From NCBI RefSeq assembly GCF_014905415.1, contig NZ_BNEO01000006.1, forward strand, positions 62,001 to 126,000: a stretch of DNA of 64,000 nucleotides, read 5' to 3'. Shown here piece by piece: positions 25,860 through 34,760 of this stretch (the first letter of the stretch is position 1; every line of letters begins with the position of its first letter). The position numbers and the translations under genes are program-made. This DNA is from Virgibacillus salexigens (lineage in GTDB: Bacteria; Bacillota; Bacilli; Bacillales; Amphibacillaceae). The notes under the pieces were generated by a model that was not told where the DNA came from, searched no databases, and worked only from the letters and a program-made list of their open reading frames with translations.

Positions 25860-26507
25860 CTATTCGTCGTATTTTACTTGCACGCCAAATAATTCAATAA
25901 ATGAAACAGCCTGTTCAGCTGATATGATTGCTCCCCTTAACTCTTCTCCAGTTAGATGAATGGTACGAAACTGGCAATTACTTAGATCGATCGAAGCTAA
26001 TGAGGAGCCTGTGAATGTAACATCTTGGATGACAGAATAGCCAAACTGAACATTGTCAAATTGAACTTCCATAAAATTAGCGCCCTTTAACAAGCATTGG
26101 CGAAAAGCCATATCTCGTAATAGCGTTTGATTAAATAAACAATAGGGGGCTTCGCATTCGATGAACTGCACATCTTGAAAGTTTGCTTGATCAAAATCCG
26201 CACCTGCTAATTTACAATTATGAAATGCAACACGATTAAAATATGCATCTTGAAAATCAACGTTTGATAGGTCACATCCATTAAAAATCACATCCGTCCA
26301 TCTAGAAAAGGAGAGTCGTGATTGAGATAACGTTACTTTCTTCAAGTAGACTTCTTCAAAACGAACATGCTCCCCCACTAATGGCCCCTTTATCTTTTCA
26401 ATCCGCGACAGCTCAATTAGATCATGATAAGAAAGATGCGTTAGCTCGATTTCCTCCAAATTCTCAGGTAGTTCCGGCTCGTGAATGGCTCTTTGTTTTC
26501 TTTTCAT
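25860..26507 (-). CDS. pentapeptide-repeat protein
   Basis: A 215-residue protein with a right-handed quadrilateral beta-helix built from A(D/N)LxF-type repeats (for example GCDLSNVDFQDAYFNRVAF and LLKGANFMEVQFDNVQF), roughly residues 55-195. The N-terminal 45 residues are charged. Related proteins include Qnr-like gyrase protectors, but most have unknown roles. The start is ATG at 26507; the longer frame from 26525 contains the GGAGAGGAGG ribosome site. Probably cotranscribed with the CHY zinc-finger gene. Confidence 0.85.
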   Translation of the reverse strand: MKRKQRAIHEPELPENLEEIELTHLSYHDLIELSRIEKIKGPLVGEHVRFEEVYLKKVTLSQSRLSFSRWTDVIFNGCDLSNVDFQDAYFNRVAFHNCKLAGADFDQANFQDVQFIECEAPYCLFNQTLLRDMAFRQCLLKGANFMEVQFDNVQFGYSVIQDVTFTGSSLASIDLSNCQFRTIHLTGEELRGAIISAEQAVSFIELFGVQVKYDE

Positions 26508-26607
26508 ACATTCCCTCCTCTCCATTCTACTTATTACTTAAATTGTACATGAAATTTTTCTGTCACGGAATGTTCATACAAAAGTCCTTAATGATTTTTA
26601 TAAAAAC

Positions 26608-26633
26608 TGAAACTTATACATTTTTCATTCGTA
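26608..26633 (+). promoter_or_regulatory. sigma-W-type promoter of the PspA operon
   Basis: TGAAAC (26608-26613), exactly 16 bases, CGTA (26630-26633): a perfect match to the B. subtilis sigma-W consensus, 43 bases upstream of the first gene. B. subtilis ydjFGHI, which includes a PspA homologue, is also sigma-W controlled. Confidence 0.85.
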
Positions 26634-26675
26634 TTAGTATAATGAAGTTAAGAATAGATAAGTTGAGGTGAATAG

Positions 26676-27185
26676 ATGAGCATACTGGGAAAATTATTTG
26701 GTAAGAAAAAAGAATCAAGCAACGCGATTGAAGAGCGAAATATGTTTAATCTTGAAATGGATGATATTGTAACTTTTGATCTAGAAGATTACAAAGTAGT
26801 AGGTAAAATCAATTATAATGACCATGGTTTTAAATGGCACGCATATCAGCTGCAAGGTACGCATAAAACATTATGGTTGAGTGTTGAGATGGATGATGAA
26901 CTGAACCTTGGAATGTATGAGAAAATCAAATTACCTCTTCAAGAACCTATCCCCAAACAAATAGAATACAATGGTACAACATATTATTTAGACGAATCTG
27001 GTACTGCTAATGTATCAGGTGTTGGGCGAAGCGAAAATCTGTCTGGAACCACGTGTAACTACTTTGATTACATGGATGATGAAGAAGAAAAATTCCTATC
27101 AGTTGAAAAATGGGGATCCGAACTAGAAGTTAGTACTGGTTATACCATTGAAGAATTTGAATTAAAAATTATCGCGAGTAAATAA
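26676..27185 (+). CDS. DUF4178 protein
   Basis: A 169-residue soluble protein. The family (DUF4178) regularly sits next to PspA-like and DUF350 genes. Visible features are a basic N-terminus (LGKLFGKKKE) and a beta-rich body with WHAYQLQGTHKTLWLSVE. No signal peptide or membrane segment. First gene after the sigma-W promoter, separated from pspA by about 80 bases. Molecular function unknown; a part in membrane-stress response is inferred from context. Confidence 0.8.
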   Translation: MSILGKLFGKKKESSNAIEERNMFNLEMDDIVTFDLEDYKVVGKINYNDHGFKWHAYQLQGTHKTLWLSVEMDDELNLGMYEKIKLPLQEPIPKQIEYNGTTYYLDESGTANVSGVGRSENLSGTTCNYFDYMDDEEEKFLSVEKWGSELEVSTGYTIEEFELKIIASK

Positions 27186-27263
27186 TTTCCTAAGCTAAAC
27201 ATTCACAAATTTCATCATTAAGTTACTTACATTTTAAATAAAATTATTGGAGGAATGAACAAG

Positions 27264-27932
27264 ATGTTTAAATTTTTTAAACGAATGAAAACCGTGGTCG
27301 AATCCGAATTGAATTCTGCCCTTGATAAAGCAGAGGATCCTGTAAAAATGCTCGATCAATTCATGCGTGATATGGAAGAAGATATCCGTGAAGCCGAATC
27401 CGCTGTAGCAAAGCAAATTGCCAATGAAAAAATGATGCTCCGTAAATACGAAGATGCTAAAAAAATGGTTGAAAAACGGGATGAGCAGGCGATTAAAGCG
27501 ATTGAAGCTGGAAATGATGATTTAGCAAAACGTGCGTTAGAGGATAAAAAAGCACATCAACAATCTGCTGATTCTCTAAAAGAATCGTATGATCGCGCGA
27601 AGCAAGACTCTACTTCTCTACGTACGAAATTGGATGAGATGAAAGCTGAATATCAAGAAATGAAGCTGAAAAAAGACTCCTTAAAAGCAAGAGCAGAATC
27701 TGCCAAAACGAGAACCAAAATGAATCGCACATTATCTGGTATTGGCAGTGATGAATCCAAACAAGGTTTCGAGCGTATGGAAGAAAAGGTACTAAAATTT
27801 GAAGCTGAGGCAGAAACAAGCGAAGATTTACGTCAGTCAAACCGTAGCTTAGACGACGAATTTGAAGCATTAGAAAAAAATGATGTAGATGATGAGCTTG
27901 CAGCATTAAAGAAAAAACTAGGGAAAGAATAA
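27264..27932 (+). CDS. PspA/IM30/LiaH family protein
   Basis: A 222-residue, almost wholly helical protein of the ESCRT-III-related PspA/Vipp1 family that assembles on stressed membranes. The amphipathic N-terminal helix (KFFKRMKTVVESELN) is followed by ALDKAEDPVKMLDQFMRDME and long coiled-coil helices rich in K/E. The start is ATG at 27264, ten bases after GGAGG; an ATG at 27255 is too close to that site. It is the core of the sigma-W operon. Confidence 0.93.
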   Translation: MFKFFKRMKTVVESELNSALDKAEDPVKMLDQFMRDMEEDIREAESAVAKQIANEKMMLRKYEDAKKMVEKRDEQAIKAIEAGNDDLAKRALEDKKAHQQSADSLKESYDRAKQDSTSLRTKLDEMKAEYQEMKLKKDSLKARAESAKTRTKMNRTLSGIGSDESKQGFERMEEKVLKFEAEAETSEDLRQSNRSLDDEFEALEKNDVDDELAALKKKLGKE

Positions 27933-28020
27933 CTGGTTTTAACATCAGACATCAGAGGAAAGGAAAGGTCCCCCCTCTGATGTCTGAAAAATTGATTCCA
28001 TAAAAGAAGAAGGTGAAACC

Positions 28021-28623
28021 ATGAAAAAATCACTTTTCTTTGTGCTGGTTTCTTTTACGCTTGTCCTATCAGCTTGTGGTGGTAGTATGAATCAAGCAGC
28101 AGGCTCAACCGCGTTTAACGATGGAATTGCTGAATTTATAAATGATACTTATACCTTTCATGATGTGGTTAGCAGTCAAGAAGACTCCTCTGACATCTCA
28201 GAAATCTACATAGCGGAAAATAAAAGTGTGGATGAAGTAGTTTCTGAATTACAGGAGTATAAGGAACCTCAAAAAGTAAGTGAAAAAAGTGACCAAAAGC
28301 AAGCACTTGTCTATAATAATTTATTCGTCATTATAACAGAGGATGAGGAAGATCCTGATAATTCTACAGTAGAAGTTGCCTCGAAAAACTTTGTACGTGA
28401 TAACTATCAACCAAGTTTTTTTAATGGGCTATTTGCGTTGTGGCTATTGGACGAAGTTCTTGATGTCGACGATTGGGCTAAAAAGAGAAAAAATAAATGC
28501 GTCAACACCAATGATTGTTATGGCGGCTATTATTCATCTGGTGGTTTTTATAAAAATTCAGGCGACTCCAAATCCATACGTTCTTCCTCCGTACGTGGTG
28601 GAGGGCCTGGATCTGGGAAGTAA
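28021..28623 (+). CDS. DUF4247 lipoprotein
   Basis: Predicted lipoprotein of 200 residues: signal peptide ending in the lipobox LSAC, then an extracytoplasmic DUF4247 domain. The C-terminus is rich in Gly/Ser/Tyr with two cysteines (NKCVNTNDCYGGYY). Located between pspA and the DUF350 gene in the same order seen in related bacteria. It may report on or stabilise the membrane from outside (inference). Confidence 0.82.
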   Translation: MKKSLFFVLVSFTLVLSACGGSMNQAAGSTAFNDGIAEFINDTYTFHDVVSSQEDSSDISEIYIAENKSVDEVVSELQEYKEPQKVSEKSDQKQALVYNNLFVIITEDEEDPDNSTVEVASKNFVRDNYQPSFFNGLFALWLLDEVLDVDDWAKKRKNKCVNTNDCYGGYYSSGGFYKNSGDSKSIRSSSVRGGGPGSGK

Positions 28624-28653
28624 AAATAAACTAATGGAGAAAGGAAGAAAAGA

Positions 28654-29049
28654 ATGGAACCATTCGTATTAACAATTGTATATTTCCTTATCGCGGTTGC
28701 AATTATTTTAGTTGGCTTGGCTATCTTTGAAATGATAACAAAGCAATATAAAGATTGGGATGAAGTATTAAAAGGAAATCATGCAGTTTCTTTATCTATC
28801 GGCGGTAAAATCGTAGGTATATCTATTGTTCTTGCATTTTCTATCTATAATAGCGCACATATTCTTGATACGCTTATTTGGGGTGTAGTTGGAATTGTCT
28901 TGCAAATGGTAGCATACGTATTATTCGAGCTGTTCACCCGCAAGTTCTCCGTAGAAGAACAATTAAAACAAGGGAATATTTCCGTTGGAATTATCAGTAT
29001 GTGTGTATCCGTGGGATTAGGATTTGTTATTGGAGCATCCATTACATAA
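28654..29049 (+). CDS. DUF350 membrane protein
   Basis: A 131-residue protein with four hydrophobic helices, of the DUF350 (YjfL) family. In E. coli yjfL sits beside the PspA homologue yjfJ and a glutathionylspermidine synthase homologue; here it sits between a lipoprotein and an aminopropyltransferase. Function unknown. GGAGAAAGG supplies the ribosome site. Confidence 0.85.
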   Translation: MEPFVLTIVYFLIAVAIILVGLAIFEMITKQYKDWDEVLKGNHAVSLSIGGKIVGISIVLAFSIYNSAHILDTLIWGVVGIVLQMVAYVLFELFTRKFSVEEQLKQGNISVGIISMCVSVGLGFVIGASIT

Positions 29050-29136
29050 TAAAATCCACACGCAGCAATCGGCTAGCAGTCGATTGCCTTTTTCTTTAAA
29101 ATAGGTTTAGATGAATTTGAACAGGGAGTCCTAACT

Positions 29137-30690
29137 GTGAATGATTTAAGTATAAAGCAAAGCAAAGCTATCTATTGGGCGTCAGGAATCGTCTCTATTT
29201 GTGGTATTATATTTGAAGTCTTATTTGGTGCCGCTGGATCCTACTTACTTGGGGATGGGGTTAAACAGTATACGCTCACTATTTCCCTTTTCCTCACCGG
29301 TATGGGGATAGGAGCCTCCATAAGTGAAAAAGTAACGAAAAACTTAATATTGTCTTTTGTTTGGATTGAATACGCAATTGGTATTCTTGCTGGTTTCTCT
29401 ACTTTTGTATTATTTGGAGTAACCGCCTTCTTGAGTTCTGGCATGGACGCATTTTTCTTATATTTTATTACCCTTGTGGTTGGTGGTTTAACTGGTGTAG
29501 AACTGCCAATATTGATCCGAAAAGCAAACGAGATAGGCGTAACCGTGCAAAAAAGTACGGCAAAAGTACTTTTTTCTGATTATGCAGGTGGCTTAATTGG
29601 TGGATTATTGTTTGTTTATTTATTTCGACCACAATTCGGCCTTGTGAAAACTGCCTTTCTTGTTGCTATTATTAATGTCCTTGTCGCATTGTGGGTTTTA
29701 TACTACTTCAGAAAAGAGATACGAACATTTAAACGACATTTTATTGCTGGAATAATTATCTTTGTTATTCTTGTTTTCGGCGTTTTATTTGGTGAAAAAA
29801 CAGCATTTTTATTTGAACAAAAGCTGTACGAAGACCCTATTGTTTACAATGAGCAAACCGATTATCAACAAGTGATCTTAACAAAAGAACAAGGAGATCT
29901 AAGACTCTTCCTTGATGGGCAGCTGCAATTCAGTTCAGAAGATGAATACCGCTACCACGAAGTACTAGTACACCCTGCCATGGCAACAGCAAAATCACCT
30001 AAAAATGTACTTGTTCTTGGTGGGGGTGACGGTCTAGCCTTACGTGAGCTACAAAAATACGATCAGATAGAATCAATGACATTGGTCGACCTTGATCCAA
30101 AAGTCACTGAATTGGGCAAGACAAATCATGAAATTACCGAATTGAACAATCATGCCTTTGAAGATGACCGAGTAGAAGTCGTTAATCAAGATGCCTTTCA
30201 ATATTTAAAGAAAGACCAAACATTTTACGATGTCATCCTAGTTGACTTGCCAGACCCGAACAATGAGTCATTAAACAAGTTATACACCTTAGAATTCTAC
30301 CAACTACTTCGTAATCATCTAAAACCCGGCGGGTCCATGATGGTTCAAGCAACTAGTCCAACCTTTGCAACAGAGGTATATTGGTCCATTAATCAGACCA
30401 TCGAGGCAGCAAATCTAGAAACGGATAACCTTCATGTTGATATACCAAGCTTTGGTGATTGGGGATTTGTATTAGCTAAACGAGAAGCAGTCAACCTGGA
30501 GGAAGTCGATATAAACGTAGATACAAAATTCCTAACCAATGACGTATTAGCTGGATTAACTACTTTTGGAAAGGACATCGATCAGCAGCATATTACCAAT
30601 AATAAGGGAGATACAGTTTCCCCAGAGGTGAATACCCTGATACGTCCAAGCCTAATTGAAAAATATGAAAAGGCATGGCGCAGTTATTAA
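29137..30690 (+). CDS. membrane-anchored polyamine aminopropyltransferase (SpeE-like)
   Basis: A 517-residue protein: the first 220 residues hold about seven membrane helices, then a soluble spermidine-synthase domain. The latter has VLVLGGGDGLALREL (AdoMet-derivative binding), TLVDLDPKVTELG, DAFQYL and VDLPDPN, the catalytic Asp region. Such fusions recur in PspA/DUF350 operons, but the true acceptor is unknown. The start is GTG at 29137 with GGGAG upstream. Last gene of the sigma-W operon, followed by a terminator. Confidence 0.88.
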   Translation: MNDLSIKQSKAIYWASGIVSICGIIFEVLFGAAGSYLLGDGVKQYTLTISLFLTGMGIGASISEKVTKNLILSFVWIEYAIGILAGFSTFVLFGVTAFLSSGMDAFFLYFITLVVGGLTGVELPILIRKANEIGVTVQKSTAKVLFSDYAGGLIGGLLFVYLFRPQFGLVKTAFLVAIINVLVALWVLYYFRKEIRTFKRHFIAGIIIFVILVFGVLFGEKTAFLFEQKLYEDPIVYNEQTDYQQVILTKEQGDLRLFLDGQLQFSSEDEYRYHEVLVHPAMATAKSPKNVLVLGGGDGLALRELQKYDQIESMTLVDLDPKVTELGKTNHEITELNNHAFEDDRVEVVNQDAFQYLKKDQTFYDVILVDLPDPNNESLNKLYTLEFYQLLRNHLKPGGSMMVQATSPTFATEVYWSINQTIEAANLETDNLHVDIPSFGDWGFVLAKREAVNLEEVDINVDTKFLTNDVLAGLTTFGKDIDQQHITNNKGDTVSPEVNTLIRPSLIEKYEKAWRSY

Positions 30691-30694
30691 TAGA

Positions 30695-30721
30695 AAAGCA
30701 GCTCATCAATGGAGCTGCTTT
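30695..30721. terminator. shared terminator between convergent genes
   Basis: AAAGCAGCTC and GAGCTGCTTT form a perfect 10-bp stem. It closes the PspA operon on the plus strand and overlaps the stop of the convergent serine hydrolase gene. Confidence 0.75.
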
Positions 30722-31737
30722 AAACGTAAGTTATTTTCTAGTTCTTTCATAAGATGAAAAGATCCATTTGAAGTATTGGAACATGCAACGAAAGTAATAG
30801 CATTATCTGGATAATAAGCGGAATGAAAATTCACCCCAGGATCATACCCCATCAAATGATACTTTCGTATGGATTCTCTACTTTTCTCAATCCAAATACC
30901 ATAACCATAGAAAGAGTTCTCGTTTTCATGAACATGTGGTGTTAGTAATTTTTTTGTATAATCAGCATTTAATAATTCGTAATTCATTAATGCATCCCAA
31001 AGCCTTTCCATATCATCAACCGTAATAAATGCTCCTCCATCAGCCCCCCCTCGTATAGGTAATGAATACATATTTGTACGCCATGTTCCATCAGGTTCAT
31101 CAATATACCCTAGAGCAGTCTGGCTTGGTAATGAGTCAAATGAAAAGTAACCCGAATGATACATATGAGCTTTTTTAAAAATATGTTCTTCTATATATTG
31201 CGTAAACGATGTTCCGGTTACTTTTTCCACGATAAGACCAAGTAATATATAGCCGGTATTATTATAATGGAACCTTTCTCCAGGCTGCATTTTCATTGGC
31301 TGTTGTTGAAATAATGGAATAAAATCACATAATTGGCGAAATTGATACATTGGATTTTCTTCCCACAATTCTTCAAAATCTCCCATCACTTCCTCATCAA
31401 AATAATCAGGCACCCCCGACGTATGTGTCAGTAAATGATGCACCGTAATTCCATTCGTCCATGGCAATTCAATATCTAAGTAATCTTGAATATCGTCATG
31501 AAAGGATAACTTCCCTAATTGAATAAGTTGACAAATGGCAATAGCAGTAAAGAGCTTACAACCAGATGCAATTCCAAACCTGGTGTTCACTTCATTTGGT
31601 AATTCTTCTGAACGATTCCTATAGCCAGAACTTAATTTTATGGATGGTTGTCTACCCTCACGTACCAACAATGCACCTGAATAGTTCATTTGTTTGGTTA
31701 TATATTGAAACCTTTTAGTTACGTTTTTATTCATCAT
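30706..31737 (-). CDS. serine hydrolase, beta-lactamase/PBP (class C) family
   Basis: A 343-residue protein of the serine beta-lactamase-like superfamily. The nucleophile lies in the SxxK motif SGCK, and the YxN-type motif is in RFHYNNTGY. No signal peptide is visible, so it probably acts in the cytoplasm, as for D-aminopeptidase or esterase relatives. ATGATG at 31737/31734 follows GGGGGG. A true beta-lactamase role is unlikely without export. Confidence 0.85.
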   Translation of the reverse strand: MMNKNVTKRFQYITKQMNYSGALLVREGRQPSIKLSSGYRNRSEELPNEVNTRFGIASGCKLFTAIAICQLIQLGKLSFHDDIQDYLDIELPWTNGITVHHLLTHTSGVPDYFDEEVMGDFEELWEENPMYQFRQLCDFIPLFQQQPMKMQPGERFHYNNTGYILLGLIVEKVTGTSFTQYIEEHIFKKAHMYHSGYFSFDSLPSQTALGYIDEPDGTWRTNMYSLPIRGGADGGAFITVDDMERLWDALMNYELLNADYTKKLLTPHVHENENSFYGYGIWIEKSRESIRKYHLMGYDPGVNFHSAYYPDNAITFVACSNTSNGSFHLMKELENNLRLKQLH

Positions 31738-31767
31738 GTACCCCCCCTTAATTGTTTTATTCGTTAA

Positions 31768-33099
31768 CTAGACTTTCCTCGATTGCTTCTTACTTGTTAA
31801 GATGGCATTACCTACGCTAGGGTGGAATAGATGCGTCGGAGGCTCCATTAAATTCATAACCTTCACTAGCCGTAAATATATTTCTGGATCGACAGCGGAT
31901 AGCTCATAAACCTTTCTACTGTACCATTGCTTAAATGGCAGAATAACGGATCGATCCCCTTTAATGTCGGGGTGACGCAATACCTCTGTAGTTGCCATAT
32001 CCCATGGCGTTGCTATCACTTTGGCGATAGCACGATGAAATTCCCTACCAAACTTACGATTAAACGTTCTCGTTTCTACTAAGCTTTCTTGTAAGGCCAA
32101 AGCCTCCATTGCAGCTACAGAAATCCCTTGTCCAAAGACAGGATCAAAGCGGCAGTGGGCATCGCCTATTACCAACAATCCGGCTGGAAGATTTACTAGA
32201 TCAAATCTCCGCCTTACTTGATAAGGGATCTTATGAATATTTATTTTAGAAATGGGGTCCGCTTTTGCTAAAAATTTCGTAACTTCAGATGTTGGCAGTT
32301 TTTTTGCATACGCCTGAAACGCATTTTCCGTTTTTGGAGGCTGTTCATTAGCATAACCACTAAATGTTACTGAAAATCGCTCTCCTTCAACCGTTTGAAT
32401 AAAAGCTCCATAAGGGTTTTCTGGAAAACTTGGGGATATTAACATATTACACCAATCCAGTTCTTCATGATGATGTAAACGGAAATACCTTGTGGCGTAA
32501 AACAGCTTAATCGCGACTTTTTCTTCCACTACATTTACTCGAAACGGCTTCAACCAATTCATTACGTTTGAACCGAATCCACTAGCATCAACTACTAAAT
32601 CAGCTGTCATATTTTCTTCCTCGTTTGTTTGCAATGAACGAACATTAACACCGATGACTTGGTTATAACGTGAATTTGCCAACAGCCGGTCCACCCGCAT
32701 CCCATATTTGGTTTCAATATTAGCTATGTTATTAATTCGTTGTTGCAAGTGCCATTCCAGCATTGGTCGACTTTGTTGAACCATTACTAATTCGCCGGTA
32801 AATCGCTGTTTCCATGCTCCAAAGTGATGCCACTTTAGATCCCTTGTAAAGTTCGTTATAATTCCGCCATCCGCAATTAATTCATCAAGAAAACGAGGAA
32901 ATAATTCCTCTATTGCTTCTTCTCCCCCCTTTAGCAGCACATGTGGATGATATGTTTGCGGAACTCTCTTTCTTGGTGTTTTCTCATCCCATCTTGGACC
33001 AGTTTCTAGGATAATTACTTCTCGGAAAGATGTGGATAAGGCCTTCGCAGCCAATTTTCCAGCAATACTTCCACCAATAATAATTGCTCTTTCTAACAT
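31768..33099 (-). CDS. FAD-dependent oxidoreductase
   Basis: A 443-residue flavoprotein monooxygenase/halogenase-type enzyme. The N-terminal Rossmann motif is AIIIGGSIAGKLAAKAL, and the second FAD motif GDAHCRFDPVFGQGISVAAMEALAL binds the ribityl chain. The start is ATG at 33099 with GGGGAGG upstream; the frame extends to 33243 without another ribosome site. Substrate unknown. A DinB-type gene diverges from its promoter region. Confidence 0.83.
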   Translation of the reverse strand: MLERAIIIGGSIAGKLAAKALSTSFREVIILETGPRWDEKTPRKRVPQTYHPHVLLKGGEEAIEELFPRFLDELIADGGIITNFTRDLKWHHFGAWKQRFTGELVMVQQSRPMLEWHLQQRINNIANIETKYGMRVDRLLANSRYNQVIGVNVRSLQTNEEENMTADLVVDASGFGSNVMNWLKPFRVNVVEEKVAIKLFYATRYFRLHHHEELDWCNMLISPSFPENPYGAFIQTVEGERFSVTFSGYANEQPPKTENAFQAYAKKLPTSEVTKFLAKADPISKINIHKIPYQVRRRFDLVNLPAGLLVIGDAHCRFDPVFGQGISVAAMEALALQESLVETRTFNRKFGREFHRAIAKVIATPWDMATTEVLRHPDIKGDRSVILPFKQWYSRKVYELSAVDPEIYLRLVKVMNLMEPPTHLFHPSVGNAILTSKKQSRKV

Positions 33100-33268
33100 G
33101 CTTTTCCTCCCCTTCCTCGAATCTCCGTTCACCCATCCTTTATTTATATCCAGTATACGGTAATTGATTGTTTTTTGAAATAACATATTATTTCGAAATA
33201 TCACCCTATAGCTAACATCATCATGATATACTAAATGTATCAAGGCGATCTCTTAAGGGAGTGATGGA

Positions 33269-33796
33269 ATGCAATTTTCATTAAAAGGGGCTCTCGAGGT
33301 TCTAGATAACACCCCACAAGCACTGGATTGTTTATTATCCAACTTATCTCATGGTTGGTTACAATGTAACGAGGGAGATAGGACGTGGAATAGTTATGAG
33401 GTAATAGACCATCTTATTGAAAGTGAAAAGCATAACTGGATTCCTCGATTAGAAGCTATTCTCCATGGAGATGAACATGCACCTATTCCACCATTTGATC
33501 GGTATGCTCATTTAAATAAAGATACGAATAACCCAATTCAACAAAAACTTATGGATTTTAAAACGCTTCGTGCGCATAACTTATCTAGACTAGAAACCAT
33601 TCCTTCGCTTGAATCGCATCTGGACGCCATAGGCTTACATCCAGTCTTTGGCGAAGTAAAGTTAAGCGAGTTACTATCTACATGGGTAGTCCATGATCTA
33701 ACCCATATCGCTCAAATAGTACGAGTCATGGCAAAGCGATATCAAAAAGACGTTGGTCCTTGGCAAGCCTATTTAGGGATACTAACGAATAAATAA
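33269..33796 (+). CDS. DinB/YfiT-type putative metal-dependent hydrolase or thiol transferase
   Basis: A 175-residue DinB-superfamily four-helix protein. Three histidines positioned for metal binding are visible: HLIESE after helix 2 and HDLTHIAQ in the last helix. Members include bacillithiol-dependent transferases, but this one's partner is unknown. GGAGTGATGGA precedes the ATG. A strong terminator follows directly. Confidence 0.8.
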   Translation: MQFSLKGALEVLDNTPQALDCLLSNLSHGWLQCNEGDRTWNSYEVIDHLIESEKHNWIPRLEAILHGDEHAPIPPFDRYAHLNKDTNNPIQQKLMDFKTLRAHNLSRLETIPSLESHLDAIGLHPVFGEVKLSELLSTWVVHDLTHIAQIVRVMAKRYQKDVGPWQAYLGILTNK

Positions 33797-33798
33797 GC

Positions 33799-33840
33799 AA
33801 AAAACATACACCCACTAAGCGAGTAGGTGTATGTTTTTTT
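33799..33840. terminator. terminator between dinB-like and rlmA-like genes
   Basis: AAAAAACATACACC and GGTGTATGTTTTTT form a 14-bp stem with U-runs in both directions, serving two convergent genes. Confidence 0.85.
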
Positions 33841-33850
33841 ACTCTAGTTT

Positions 33851-34720
33851 CTAATTATTCCTACCAATGAGAATATCCAAATCAATCGTAATCTCTGCTG
33901 ACTCCTGCTCTGTAAATGACTGAATACGCTTTGGATCGGCCGACCAAGCAAGTGGAGTCATTCGTACCAAGTCCTGTAGTACCGTTTGGTTCAATTTATG
34001 ACGATACGTTAAGGGGATGCGTTTAGTTGTTTCAAAATGGTCTTGAAATAGGCTCACCACTTCATCCTTATTGTTCATCTCTCGCTTCTCACTCTTCATA
34101 AGAACTTCTCTCAATTCGCTTAAATAGTTATTACGAGGCACTACCTTAATAATAAGGCCATTAGAAGCCACCAACCGTTTAAACTCAACGTAATTCGATG
34201 GCGAAAGGATATTTATTACTACATCAAATACATTTTTTTGGAAGGGAGCATTCGCAAGATTTCCCACCACCCAAATCGGGTCTATATAATTTTTAGCTGC
34301 TTGCAATATGCCTTCTTTAGCAATATCCAAGCCAATGCCCACTAATGAACGATCCAATCGACCTTCCATTATCTGGTGTAGATGCGATCCTTCACCACAG
34401 CCAACGTCTAATATGGTGATGGTTTCTTTATTCAGACGTGACAGAATTTCACTTATACGTTGATGCAAAAGCTGAAATAACTCAGTTTCTCCAACTACAT
34501 GCTGCCTTGCTTCAAACAACGTTTTATCATAGTTACTTTTGATTGGCTGCTTCATTAAGTTAAGATAGCCTTGTTTCGTAAAATCAAACGTATGATGATG
34601 GACACAAGTCAAGCTCTTCCATGCTTCCACCTGCATCTTTGTACCACAATGCGGGCATCTAAATATATCACTCCATTCAGATACAAGTTCAGCGCTTTTT
34701 ATTTTTTTGCTTTTTGTCAT
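33851..34720 (-). CDS. 23S rRNA guanine-N1 methyltransferase, RlmA family
   Basis: A 289-residue AdoMet-dependent methyltransferase. The N-terminal zinc finger (RCPHCGTKM then LTCVHHHTFD) and the QGYLNLM segment are diagnostic of RlmA(I)/RlmA(II)/TlrB proteins. The AdoMet motif is ILDVGCGEGSHL. Gram-positive RlmA(II) enzymes methylate G748 of 23S rRNA; TlrB does so to give tylosin resistance together with an Erm-type enzyme. The start is ATG at 34720 with GAGGTG upstream, 40 bases after the erm stop, so both are probably one transcript. Confidence 0.88.
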   Translation of the reverse strand: MTKSKKIKSAELVSEWSDIFRCPHCGTKMQVEAWKSLTCVHHHTFDFTKQGYLNLMKQPIKSNYDKTLFEARQHVVGETELFQLLHQRISEILSRLNKETITILDVGCGEGSHLHQIMEGRLDRSLVGIGLDIAKEGILQAAKNYIDPIWVVGNLANAPFQKNVFDVVINILSPSNYVEFKRLVASNGLIIKVVPRNNYLSELREVLMKSEKREMNNKDEVVSLFQDHFETTKRIPLTYRHKLNQTVLQDLVRMTPLAWSADPKRIQSFTEQESAEITIDLDILIGRNN

Positions 34721-34760
34721 GATAAGCACCTCGTTTGCTTTTTCGTTTACTTGGCTTCGG

